From: Paraphysoderma sedebokerense
Lineage: Eukaryota > Blastocladiomycota > Physodermatomycetes > Physodermatales > Physodermataceae
DNA: 64,000 nucleotides
Direction of reading: 5' to 3'
Assembly (NCBI GenBank): GCA_025602915.1
Contig: JAHLJZ010000098.1
Coordinates: 1 to 64,000 of the forward strand
Shown here piece by piece: positions 44,483 to 59,965 of the stretch. The notes below the pieces were generated by a model that was not told where the DNA came from, made no database searches, and saw only the letters and a program-made list of their open reading frames with translations. The position numbers and the translations under genes were made by a program. Each line of letters starts with the position of its first letter. Position 1 is the stretch's first letter.

Positions 44483-45694
44483 ATGTCGAAACGTCTATCC
44501 CATGATGAAAAGAGAAAGCGTCTCCTCGAAATCTTTCATGAGACGGTACGGGATCCACAATCCTCCCTCCCCTTTGTTGTTCAATTGTTTGGGTTTCTTC
44601 GGGTGTTACATGAACTAACATTATCCTGGTCGTATTCTTATTCCTATAAATAGAAAGATTTCTTCCAACTTAAAGACCTAGAAAAGCTGGCACCAAAAAA
44701 TAAAGGAATCGGTAAGATAGATTCTTCGTCCTTTCTGATCTTTACCTTCACGTCTAACGCGATTCAACAACAAACAAAACCACCGATTATCTTAAATCTT
44801 TTAAATAAACTTTATCAACTGAATCGATTTCAACTGTTCACTATACGGTTGAAATGGAGATTAGTCGCGCAAACTGTGAAAGAAGTGCTTCAATCGTTGG
44901 TGGATGACAATATGGTTACTGCCGAGAAAATTGGGATTTCGAATTACTTTTGGAGTTTTCCATCTCAGTGTGGACAAATTGTGAGTTTCCTTTCTGATCA
45001 ATTGTCAGGTTTCTAACGGCTTTCTGCTGACCCTGTATTTTATTTCGTGCATGCAATAATCGTAGCGACAAACGAAGATTGACAATTTGAATGCCGAGAA
45101 AGATAAGCTATTAGCAAAGAAACAACAACTCGAAGAAGATATCCAACAGGCTCGAGTCGGCAAGGAAGAATCGGTTTGTCATTTACTACAATCGTCCTTC
45201 TTATTGTTCCTTTACGATCTCAATAATCCCGATTCATCATCTTATTCTGGCCTAACGACTTCTGTTTTGGCAAATGGTTCATTTCTTTACATTCCACTGT
45301 AACGTGATAGGAAAAACGAAGTATCTTATTAAGTCAACTCGCCGAGGCAGAGTCCCTCCGAAAACAACATCTCGCCGAGCTTGCAAAGTTCAAGGAATGT
45401 GATCCTGAAGTGTTGGAAGCTAAAGAACGTAAAACTCAAGTTTGTAAAGACGCGGCGAATAGATGGACCGGTAGATATCTCTATAAATCTCTTTCTCTTC
45501 CACCATATCTTTCCATGTCTTGTTGTATTATTTTGTTAATCTTTTACTTGCCGCTAATTGTCTCTTCTGGGTGTATCTATCGTATAGACAATATCTTTAT
45601 TCTACAAAGTTACTGTACCCGACAAATGAATTTGGAGAGTAAACGGTTCTTTGAAGCGTTCGAGTTACCAGATGACTTTGATTCTATCCCTTAA
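44483..45694 (+). CDS. MND1: Meiotic recombination factor Mnd1
   Basis: Six exons: 44483-44545, 44654-44711, 44865-44980, 45066-45173, 45311-45470, 45588-45694, 203 aa, the usual length for the family. The N-terminal winged helix reads SHDEKRKRLLEIFHET, then DFFQLKDLEKLAPKNKGI, VKEVLQSLVDDNMV and ISNYFWSFPSQ, all Mnd1 hallmarks. A coiled coil follows (NLNAEKDKLLAKKQQLEEDI and SILLSQLAEAESLRKQ). The C-terminus (TRQMNLESKRFFEAFELP) is the conserved leucine-zipper cap. Mnd1 pairs with Hop2 and stimulates Dmc1/Rad51 strand invasion during meiosis, so the organism probably has a sexual cycle. Hop2 is not in the window. Confidence 0.93.
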
Positions 45695-46206
45695 ACTTCG
45701 TATTGTGGCAACACTTCATCTTAGAGTCTCTGAGTCGCTTGTTACAAAATCTAAAGTACGAGTCAACTTATAATGTGGAGGGCAAAAAAGAAGGATAGCA
45801 AAATGTGTACAGTCGGTTCAGTTGGGTCGTCTTTGTAAATATAAGTCAATGTATTTATGCTAATAGTAATATACCGTCGAGATTGTATAGCACTCAGAAG
45901 TACCCAGTATCAAAACGGGAAAAATCAATGTGCATAACTCTATGAGAATTGTCATTTTATTTGTCTATCTATCGTTTATTTCGTATCATCTTAGAATTCC
46001 ATTTCTTCAGTATAAAACAAAAAGCAAAATATGATAAGAAAAAAAACTGTTATAGAAGCATAAGCAAGAACTTGAACATAAAATTCTTTTAAACAAAAAC
46101 AAAACACTCAAAAACCAAAACTTTAAGGAGGAAAAAGATCTAATAAATTCATCTAATTTGATTCCGCTGTGAGTTCTATGTTTTCAAATTTAACACAGAG
46201 AAGAAT
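45695..46206. other. convergent 3' spacer
   Basis: About 510 bp, A/T-rich, between the MND1 stop and the methyltransferase stop. No gene, repeat or RNA seen. Confidence 0.4.
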
Positions 46207-47288
46207 TCATTCAGCAACACTACACAAGAAGCAATGATACCAAGTTATCTCCCCAGATTTTGAGTCTTTATAACCCAACACTTTTTCGTGTCGTTCCACC
46301 CAAAATCCGCTAGACCGTAATAAAGATTCCATTTCGGAACGTGTATAAGCGTTTGTGGGAGTTTCGTCGTCTATTTTCTTTTGAGGTTGCGAGTTTGTTA
46401 CAGTTGAGTGAGAGGGCGGATGGGATTCGGGTAATGTGATGCCAAAGATACCGCGAGGGGAGAGCATGTTTTTAATGGATCTTAGAAGGTTTGGTGGGTT
46501 TCGAATGAAATCGGAGACACCGATCATGAGTATAATGTCGAAAGAATGAAGGGGAAAGGGAAGGGGTGATTCTATGTCGAGACAGTGAAGAGAGTGGAAG
46601 GGTCGTTGAGAAGCGTGGGAGAGCATCTGTGTTGAGGATAAAATAAGGTCCACATGCGAGGGAGGTTGATATTAGAAGGGTTTTTCGGTAAGATAAAACA
46701 GAAACCATGATAGAAACATCAGGGATGACAAAAGTTAAGATCATAAAGGAACGGAATTATTAATTGAGTGTTCCAAATACAAGTGCTTCAATGATTAGAA
46801 AAATTTACCTCTTTCGTAGCATCAACACCAATGACCTCAAATTTTTGAGATTCCGGATGGTCGAAAAACATTACACAAGATTGGCCGGTTCCACAACCCA
46901 AGTCCAAGACACTGATTTTCTGGTCATTACTTGCAGCCTCAGTCGTATCAAGTCCATTCGTAATTCCATTCAAGTTCACCGATCCGTTGCTTTCTGTACT
47001 TTCCTTCACCAGACCGCTTACTTTCGATTCCTTGACTGTTGATTCAGATGAAGACGGCGTGTGTTTGCTGGTTGTTGAAGCGCAAGTAGACGAGGACGCA
47101 AAAGGGTTTCGATTCAGATAGTAATTCAGAGATACGGGTTTCAAAGTACCTTGATTTGTGAGGTGGTCTACGACCCAGCTTCCAAGTTTAAAGGGAGCTG
47201 GGTAAGACATGCGGTCCGAGTCTATTTCCTTGTCATACTGAGAAGCGTAGGAGGAGTAGAAATTGGCGACTTCTTCGGCAGTCCACAT
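46207..47288 (-). CDS. Class I SAM-dependent methyltransferase
   Basis: Two exons on the minus strand, 46809-47288 and 46207-46626, 299 aa, phase 0 join. The N-terminus MWTAEEVANFYSSYASQYDK resembles WBSCR27/Methyltransf_25-type enzymes. Motif I is SVLDLGCGTGQS, the acidic end of strand 2 is VIGVDAT, and motif IV is HSFDIILMIGVSDF. A further motif is GIFGITLPE. An about 70-residue Ser/Thr-rich insert sits before motif I, which is unusual for the family. The substrate cannot be told from the sequence. The C-terminus, GEITWYHCFLCSVAE, is family-like. Confidence 0.82.
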
Positions 47289-48670
47289 GATTGGTTAATA
47301 TTTTGTTGATATCTAGAAGCAGTGCGTGGGAATAGTAATGAACGGTTAGAATATAGCGGAGTAGTGGGAACGGAAAGGTAATAACGTTAATAAAAAACAG
47401 ACGAGAGATATTGGACATAGACAGAGAGACAAAAGAAGCGAAGAATACCACTGTAATAAACACCGCGAGAGAGAGTTTGGGTTATTAAGTTTGTACAAAA
47501 AGCGAGAGGGAGGGCGGAATGGGATTAAGGATAATGAATAAAGGAGCGAGGAACTTAATTTAATATAACCAAGGGAGACGAGAGACTGGAAGAGAATTAT
47601 ATTTTATTTGATTGAGGAGAAAGTTCTGAAGTAACAACAACAATAGTCGATGGAAGGGATCTAAACACGCCGGAGTATTGTGTACAAAATAAACAGTATT
47701 TACTATTTTGTGGACCCTCTATTGAAAGTGCATATGTGTTATTCATTGTCGTATCTTATATTCCTCTTTACGATACACGGATGTTATGGATCTGTTGCAA
47801 TCTATTGGTATTGCTGCAGACACAGACGTTGAGAGAGCTGAGATGCATCATGCAGTTGATACGATGTGACAGCTGTGGTATGCTTAAAGCAATGTGTATG
47901 CATATCCAGAATGAAGAGTGGAGGTCTTCACACAGACACAGCAGACAGCGAAATATTAATGGTGATAAGATGCGAGGATGATTTATTCCTGATAATTAGA
48001 GCGTATAATAATCCGAGGGAATGATTTTTAAATACTGTCAAGTGCTGTGCACGTGACTTCCGAGTTGCTAATTCTGGACTAAGGGTTGCAGGGGTGGCCA
48101 GCTGAAGTAACATTCCTCACATCAATCACCCACTTTAAGTATTATAATGGACATACCGCTCTTGTCCCAATGATTAAATTTCTCACTAGAATTTTATATA
48201 TTGGCAGGGAAGCAAACAAGGTGATCGCACGAATTTGAAGCACGCGTCGGAAGGGAATCATTTTCTTTCCTCGCATTCAATTCATTCGCAACTCGCTACT
48301 CGATTAATAATTATAGTCATGGAAATATTCATTGTCAGATAAACCATTAGGTATAGTCTTTTCTGATTTTGATTCTCTTTTCGTACATCTTGAGGGCACC
48401 ATCCAAATTTCCATTCCCCAATGCACGACCTCTGACACAATGCGATCTGCTAGCTACAAATTGCTAACCCCCTTCATTTCCCCTCGACTGTAGCTTGTTC
48501 ATAGTTTAGTAATAATTTTGTCAGCGTTTGCTTCCGCCTATCCACCTCTCATCCTGCCATATGCCCACACTGGTTCTCTACGGCATCTGCTCAGCTTAGT
48601 CTCCATTCTCCCTAAACCGATTGTCATTTTAAGATTCGTCTCTCTTCCAGACTGATCGAGAACGCTCTGA
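47289..48670. other. 1.4-kb divergent intergenic region
   Basis: Lies between the methyltransferase and kinase starts. One CACGTG lies at about 48050-48055. Short frames (47736-47981 and others) lack coding character. No repeat or RNA found. Confidence 0.35.
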
Positions 48671-52269
<3,599 letters not shown>

Positions 52270-52431
52270 AGCAAAAAAGGTGGAAGTTGGAGTGGTAATG
52301 GTATTGTGAGTGGAAAACCAGTGGCTGAAAAGAAAAGTACGGATCGGTTAAAGACGAGCACAAATGGATTATCGGATCAGATGGAATCGAAAAATAAAAA
52401 TGGTGAAAGGAAGAATGAAAAGGGTGTTTAA
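52270..52431 (+). other. 53-codon open extension directly after the kinase stop
   Basis: Right after the TGA at 52267-52269, the same frame stays open to TAA at 52429. It has coding-like Ser/Lys/Gly-rich composition (SKKGGSWSGNGIVSGKPV, TDRLKTSTNGLSDQM). It could be a read-through extension, an eroded C-terminus or chance. TGA is a normal stop in other genes here. Confidence 0.35.
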
Positions 52432-53337
52432 TATATGGATGGGTATATTGTTTGAAAGATTTTAATGAACTGTTTTCGCAGTGAGCCTTTCAATCTGAGG
52501 TTCGCCCTAGGTAGTTGACCATTTTGCGCATGCGAACAATAACCGAAAGCCCCGAGTAAAGTATATAGGCGGGACGAGAAAAGAATCATCTTCCAAATGA
52601 TTGTAGCTGCACGTTAAGAGTAGCTGTATTATCATTTATGTTATACTGAGATGACCACTTTTAAATTTAGCGAAAAAGATCGGCATCAAAGATGAAGCAT
52701 ATCAACTCAGGATTTCGCTTTTACGTAGCTTCAATAAGGTTATAGGCGACTGGCAAGTTATAATATGTCAGATAATCCGGCAGCATGACATTTGCGCTCA
52801 CGCCTAAATATCTACCGACTCATAACTATACTCATCACTTGTTTCGTATGATATCTGTGGGTTGATATGTATATCAGCTGCTACATGTATTGATTGATTA
52901 CTCCTTCAACTATTTCTCAAATTCTCAATCTCATATACTTCTCCGTAATATTTCAATTACCCTTAACTATTGATAATCCGCGGATTTCAATTCTCTTCGG
53001 TCCTCATGTTCTGTATTTGGTGTAGCACATTTCACTTTTTAAGAAATTCTTCATCTCTCTGAGCTCTTGCTGTGTCTTGCGGTCACTACTCGCTGACTCG
53101 CTGCCGTGTCTTTTCATTAACCTATTGATTAGGTAATTACTTTAGGTGATAGTCGATAAGCTGATTCTCCGATAGGTGCTCATAAATTTGGGATGCAATG
53201 AATTGGCCCGGCTGCCACTGCAGCTATCTTCCCTGTCAAGGTCGTGTAGATAAAGCGAGCAGAAAGATTGCAAAGTCCATCTTTTTTCGTGCACTGAATT
53301 ACGGTGGGCTATTAGTATCTCAGTCTGTTTCAAAACG
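52432..53337. other. spacer before the large receptor gene
   Basis: About 900 bp, with no convincing coding frame, repeat or RNA. Presumably the promoter of the receptor gene. Confidence 0.35.
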
Positions 53338-56300
53338 ATGAATTCTTTCCTTCTATTTCTCTGTATCGTTTTCTGGACCTCTCTTGGTGCGGCCCAGGTC
53401 TATCCAAGTCCAAGGCAGGCGGCCAATCCGTGGTTCCTGTCTGATAATGTACAAATTGCGATACAAAACGATACCCATATTATAGACACATACTCACTAG
53501 ATGACAATTTTTATATACTTCTTGGAAGAATTTCTTCGCGCTTGCTAAGCATTTGTCGTTATTCTCGGATTGCCAAGTCGCTGCGCAGAGTGCACTTGAA
53601 TATCTCGAATGAGGACTTTCCGGGATTCAATCCGTTCAGGTGAGAGAATTATGCGTCACGAATGTATGTACACGAAGGTAATGCAACAATGTCTTTTGAT
53701 TTCTACAGGAATAATTCAGATGTCGCCTTTACAATTGACCCATCATCGGGTGATGTCCATATTACCTACACGTTTGCCGACAAAGTTGGCATTCAAACAT
53801 ATTCCGCCGTGCCTTCCAAGTTCCAAACGATTGACGTAAATTTAACTAGCTCATCAGGCTATGTTCATTTGCTACCTTCTTCCAGAACTAGTGTCAATCC
53901 GTAGGCATTCATTTAATTACAACGATTTGTTCCATTGGCAATGTGAATACTGAGTAGAATTTTGACCAAACGGGAACGTTATAGGAAACTCGTCTGCACG
54001 CTACATAATGGTTCATTGCTGCTTGCTATATATCAGCATAACGAAGACACTCTAACAGGCTCGCACGCTTGGTTCGCAGCTGAATTTCAGGGGCCTGCCT
54101 TTCATGCATCTGTGAACAATTACTATTCGACCGAGAGGGCGCACTCAATAACCATAGTATCCAACATTTTTCGGGTGCAAAATGCAACTAATGCCTTCTA
54201 TTTTCGATTATCAACCAATGGATTGCTTATGCAGGACATAAGACATGTCAGTTCCACGAAAAATAATATGATTCCACGGTATTCTGCAACAGCTAGAGAC
54301 GCGATGGACAATTCGACTTATTATTTATATCAGGAAGCGATTGAATCAAATGAACTTTGGGGGGAAACAAGACAAATGGTACTTCAGCATCTAGATGCGA
54401 ATGATACATTCGTGAGAAAGATGGTGCTGGTTCCTTTTGTTCCTGGCATTGTCCCATATTTCTTCATGGACTTCAAACTTACTTCTGATGCCGTGTACTG
54501 CATGTTTGTTTCCATCCAACCGTTAATCTTTTCAACTTTTATGCATAATCAGAAACGATACGGAGGACGAGAAATTGTTTTAATGAAAATTAACAAAACT
54601 AATTTTCAATATATTGCTCACACCGGCGTGTCCTCCGTAGGGGATGATAACGGTTTCCGTCTATACCCAGAAACGGATGGCTCAGTCTTCATTGTCGGAA
54701 CAACAAATGCCAACATTTCGTCTCCTTTTAGCACACAATACATTGAGCAAAATTTGACGACTGTTTTCGTCTCCCGTTTTCAGAGTTTCGGAATATCATC
54801 TTTCATTACACAACCATCTCTAAGTAATGCATCTGGATACAGAATTCAACAGCTAAAAAATTTTAGCATTGTATTTACGCAAGACTTAGCAATATTGTAT
54901 CAGTTAATTGAGGTTTATCTCCTGGATTGGGTTAGAATCCCCGCACAAATAGGCGGTGCGAACTCTGTCATTGCCACTGCACCCCCAGGTGGAGGGAATG
55001 GTGAGTGTTTTTTTATATTTGAATATTGTCTGAACAGTGACTCATCAGTCTGTACTCAGGCGTGGAGCTTATAATTGCAATTTGGAGTTATCCTCACCAT
55101 CCGGTATTGTATGACTATAATTTATCGTACGATCCTCCATACATAGAATCGGTTACACCGCTAAATGGCCCAACTAGTGAGTTGCTCGTTTCCTTTGGGA
55201 GTTGTTCACGATGAAGCTAATTTGCAAATACCAAGCTGGCGGCACACAATTGCGATTCATATGTCAAAATGTAGCAGAGAATGGACTTCTTAAGCAAGTC
55301 GATATAAAAGTTGGCGGGAAACCATGTACCAACCAAATCAAGGAAATGTTGTACTTCACTTGCTTGGTGCCTCCAGGTATCGGCACAAAAAATTCGATAT
55401 CTGTTAGGTTTTTAGGAAACGAAGGAACAGCGAATGTCACTTTTTCGTATGATCCTCCCCAAATTGATTCGGTTCAACCAAATAATGCTCTACCTACAGG
55501 AGGTTCCGAAATATCTGTGATTGGAAAAAACTTTGGTGCAGGTTTAGACCCATCTGTTCATGTGACTATCGGCGGACGAAACTGCAATCTTCTGTCAGTC
55601 ACTCACAACAAGATTACTTGTGTCACCCCTCCTGGGGTCGGACAGTTCTTGGATGTCTTCGTTTCCGTTAGTGGTCAAAACATTACAGCATCCGCGGTCT
55701 TCTATTATCTTCCACCTGATATCATGACAATATATCCAACGGCTTCTAAAGACTCAAATGCTGTCATGATAATTCGAGGCAGCAACTTTGGAAACGATTC
55801 TTCGCAGGTAGCTGTCATATTCACTTCAAGCAATGGCACCACATATCAGCCTTGTTCGAATATCGCTCTGATCGGTGAATCTTTTTCTGATATCTTAAAT
55901 TGGTAAGTTGCTCTTGGCTCAAATTGTGCGTAAATTCGGTACTCACTCGATTCAATCCTGTAACGGGTTGGTACAGCACTCTTGATGGTTTACTTCCCAA
56001 ACCCGCCATCTATAATGTTCGCGTTTCGATAAAAATTGGTGGACAAACTTCTTTAGGAACCCATCAATTCGAGACTGGATCCGAAAAGAAGCCGCCTGTG
56101 GCAATCCCTCAAAACTATACAGTTCTTGAAGATTCGCGATTCGTATTCCGTTTAGAAGGAAATCTTCCCAATGTTAACGACACCATAGAGTTTTACATCA
56201 CCAGCCTTCCGATTCATGGGCAATTGTTCAAGAACGATAACGACTTCAGTGCATTAAATCTGGATGTAAACTTCGGATCCGCTTTGGTGCCTAGCAATTT

Positions 56301-59300
56301 AACTGAATTGCTCTACATCCCGCACTTGGATTTCAATGGCACAGATACATTTGATTTCCAATGTAAGTACATTCGTTTATCTCGAGATATTATCAGTGAA
56401 GTTCTTCTGCTAACAAAGTTCGTAGTGTGTAACTCCTACTTTTGCGGTTTGTATGAATGTCACACTTATCTGATCACTACCAGGAACTGACGAGTGGCAT
56501 AGGTACCTCTGTCGAGATAATTTTGAATGTTCTACCACTGAATGATCCGCCTGTCGTCAGCAATCATTCTTTTACAATCGATGAAGATTTGACGGTAGAG
56601 ATTACATTGAATTACTCTGATGTAGATAGCATGGCTCAAGGTATCCAAATGGTTGTTGCGACATTACCTTTGGGAACTCTGTTCGATGGTTCGAATCCGG
56701 TCACTTCCGTTCCATATATTCTCACCAACAATTCCTTATTATACACTCCTTCAACGAACCGGCACGGCCAACCTCCACAATATCATTACTCAAACTTTAC
56801 TTATATGGCTTACGATGGAGTCAATTACAGTATCACTCCTGGAATAATAACATTGAATGTTCGGCCATTGGATGACTTTCCCGTTGCTTCCAATATATTT
56901 GTAGAAATAGACCGAAGTCCGACAGTTTTAATCTATTTAGAATGCGTAGACATCGATACAGCTCCATCAAACCTCCTCCTAAGAATCAAAAAGCTTCCAG
57001 TTAATGGGACCTTATACGCGTATAATTCTTTAACGAATAGTCCCGGGGATCCACTATTAAGTGTAGTAGACGACGAAAGACGACGGGTTTGGTTTATACC
57101 ATCACGGGATTTTATTGGGCGAACGGAATTTTTGTATGAATGCATAGGTATGTCGATTTCTTACCCAATTCTGAATTTGTCGTCCTGAACCCGTTGTCGA
57201 GCGTAGACCACAATGGTGCCGTATCGAACACAGCAACCGTTGAAATATCCGTGAACCCGGTTATTGATTGCGCGGAAGAGATTGTGTTTTCTTCAGAATT
57301 TGTTGAAGGCACCGTGCCACTATACCCAATTGATTTATCCAATCGAAAAGTCATCTCGGAAAGGCATGGTCAATCTTTTTTTTACATGATTAAAAGATTG
57401 TAAACCACTGACAACCCACCCCAGAATTAATTATAAAATTGTCAAATATCCACAGAGAGGAATTTTTTTGCAGGGTGGCGGGAAAGTTATTAACGAAGGA
57501 GACCTAATCACAACAAATCACTTATGGTTCTCCTCGGATAATAGTGGTGGGGCGTGAGTAATCTTGCTCAAATCATGAATAGAATAACGCGATTCTGATT
57601 CCTCATCCAGTGACCCTTATGGAAACTTCACTTACATCGCAGTCGGTCCTTCCAACACTTCGTCAGGTTTATGCAATACACGATTTAAAGCAGTTTGCTC
57701 TCAGTCATATTTGAACGTGTTCAATAATAATAGTGGGAAGATATGTGAACCTTGTGCTCCTGGTGCTGTCTGCAGGTAGTGATGCGCAAAGATATATTAT
57801 AAAGTACTCATCCAATGGCTAATGAACTATTCAGTGCAAGCGGTCTTTTTACGCCCTATGCAGGACGGGGTTTTTGGAGAAGTTCTGAAGATAATACTTA
57901 CCTCCCATGCTTTCCGGTATGAGTTATACGAGTACGAGTTCAATCGTTAATACTTTTATTGATTGGGCACTTTCACGTTATCCTTAGGAATCTGCATGTC
58001 CAGGAATGGCAAATCAAATATGTAGTACTGGCAGAACCGGGATCCGTAAGTAGAGACGCTCTTATTATAGTTCTAATATTGTTCACTGACAATAACGATT
58101 GAAAGGCTGTGCCACTTGCGAAACCGGATTCTACAAGTTTCAGTGGCAATGTATTCCCTGCACTACACAGCCGAGTATTCTTGTGTCGTTAATTGTTGTC
58201 GCGATTGTTGTTGGCGGGTTGCTTCTGGTGATTGCATCCGAAGTGTATTCCAACGGCCCGAGGTATTTCGATCATTCTAGTTGTTTCACCGATAGAATTG
58301 ATCTAACCTAAACATCCTGGGTTTGAGTAGTATGGGTCTGCTAAGCATCACGATCAACTTTATTCAAACAATTTTAATTATTCGCAATTTTCGATTGAGC
58401 TGGCCCACAGAACTAGTGCAAGTTCTTGACTATCTGTCTTTTGTCAAACTTAATATCGACTATTCATCACCTGAATGTCTCGTCGCGGATGAATCCATCA
58501 CATTCAATTACAGCTTCAAAATGAAATTAAGTCTTCTAGTGCCGTTCATTTTACTCGTTGCTTTGGGACTATGTATGATTATCTGGAAGACTATATTGAA
58601 GTTGTCCGATATGGTGCATCGTAGTCGATCGAAACCTAAAAGTTATAGACAAGGAGGATTGGTTTCTTTCATCAAAAACTTCAACATGCTATTGTCGATC
58701 GTGTTTATCTCTTTGGCCTTTGGTTCTCTCGCGTATGTCTATTGCTTTTTGTAGGAATATTTGCCCATAACTCATTTCAGCGTTTCTTTCCACTCAGGTT
58801 GTTTGATTGCTCTCTCGAGGTGGATCGATATTATTATCTCGGTGAGTTGTTGGTATTTGCTTTCGCTTGTCGAACTTCCAACCATTCTAATCGACGTTCG
58901 ACTAGATGCTGATTTGAGCTTAAAGTGCTTTGAAAAATGGTGGTGGGGGGATTTTCCACTTGCAGTTGTCGCTGTAATGTAAGCACCTTTTTGCTACTGC
59001 TATGTTCATTCTCAGTAGACATCTTGCCGAAGCAATTCTGACATCACATTTTTTGTCAAGTGTATACGTGATTGGAATACCCTGTTATTTCTTTATGCTG
59101 TACTTTTGCTCTCATCAAAACCGCTATAATAGTTCCGCTTGGATGAAGATGAAATCATTTTCTCAACAGATTTTCAGATCGGATAAACTATTTCAACCTG
59201 AATTCCAATATTTCGTTATCATTCAATTTGTTCAAAAACTTTTGCTTGCTGTTATTGACATGTTCTTTACAAGGTAAGAATGCTCATGCCGCCCACACAA

Positions 59301-59674
59301 CATTGCATTTTGAAAATTAATCAATTTTGAATAGATACGTGATGGTACAAAGTGTCTTAATGCTGTATATTCTGTTCAGCATGTTCGTTATCTATTCCAA
59401 ATACCGACCTTACTCGTATGCAACGCTCAATGCATTGGAAATGCTATCTATGGCCATGTCAATTCTAGTAGTTACCTTAGGACTAGTATTCAGATCAGAA
59501 ACACTAAGAACCGATACCCAAAGATTAGGATTGACTGTGCTTATTTTATTTATGATCTTTGGGTTTTTGTTGATGGCGCTACTTTGTGCGTTGTATGAAT
59601 TTCATCGGAAAGTGAGAGATTGGGTGTGGACAACTCGATTAAATCGTTCTAAAGCTTCCCAAAAAAAAGTTTAG
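53338..59674 (+). CDS. Large cell-surface protein: IPT and cadherin-like repeats, Cys-rich stalk, multi-pass C-terminus
   Basis: About 18 exons and about 1725 aa: 53338-53639, 53709-53900, 53958-55000, 55060-55176, 55236-55902, 55977-56362, 56503-57147, 57207-about 57368, about 57425-57553, 57611-57775, 57835-57916, 57988-58045, 58106-58262, 58328-58732, 58798-58841, 58906-58978, 59061-59273, 59335-59674. A signal peptide (FLLFLCIVFWTSLGAAQ) is followed by an about 500-residue ectodomain of unknown fold. Then come IPT/TIG repeats (IDSVQPNNALPTGGSEISVI, ITCVTPPGVG), cadherin-like repeats (NVLPLNDPPVV, YTVLEDSRFVF) and a GCC-type Cys-rich segment (ICEPCAPGAVC, CATCETGF). About six or seven membrane spans end the protein, with YSKYRPYSYATLNALEML before the last two. 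Probably an adhesion or sensory receptor. The joins around 57300-57430 are unresolved. Confidence 0.8.
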
Positions 59675-59965
59675 AAAATCGAAAATAAATAGCGTAAGAA
59701 TAACTTGTTAAAAATGATAAATAGATTATAGCCTTCTGTATAAATCGATTTGCGATAAATAATTAATTCTTGCACGATCATTCCAAATATGTCGCGAGCG
59801 CGCGGAATGACCTGAATTTCCTGGTTGCCGACTCGGCTACTTTTCACTACATTACAGCATAAGTGATTACATGTAATTTCTTGCTGTTTCGAAATTAAGC
59901 CAAACTACGCAGAAGTTTATCTGGAATTGAAGTTGCGGAAAGAGTTCCATGCTTTAATTACCACT

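Noticed and set aside
53338-53904. In-frame TGA at 53641 suggesting stop recoding in the receptor gene
   Set aside because: A 69-nt GTGAGA...TTTCTACAG intron (53640-53708) removes it and keeps phase. TGA is used as a normal stop by the DENN, homeodomain, methyltransferase and membrane-protein genes.
57369-57396. 28-nt intron joining the receptor frames in phase
   Set aside because: Too short compared with the 55-150 bp introns elsewhere in the window, so the junction is left unresolved.
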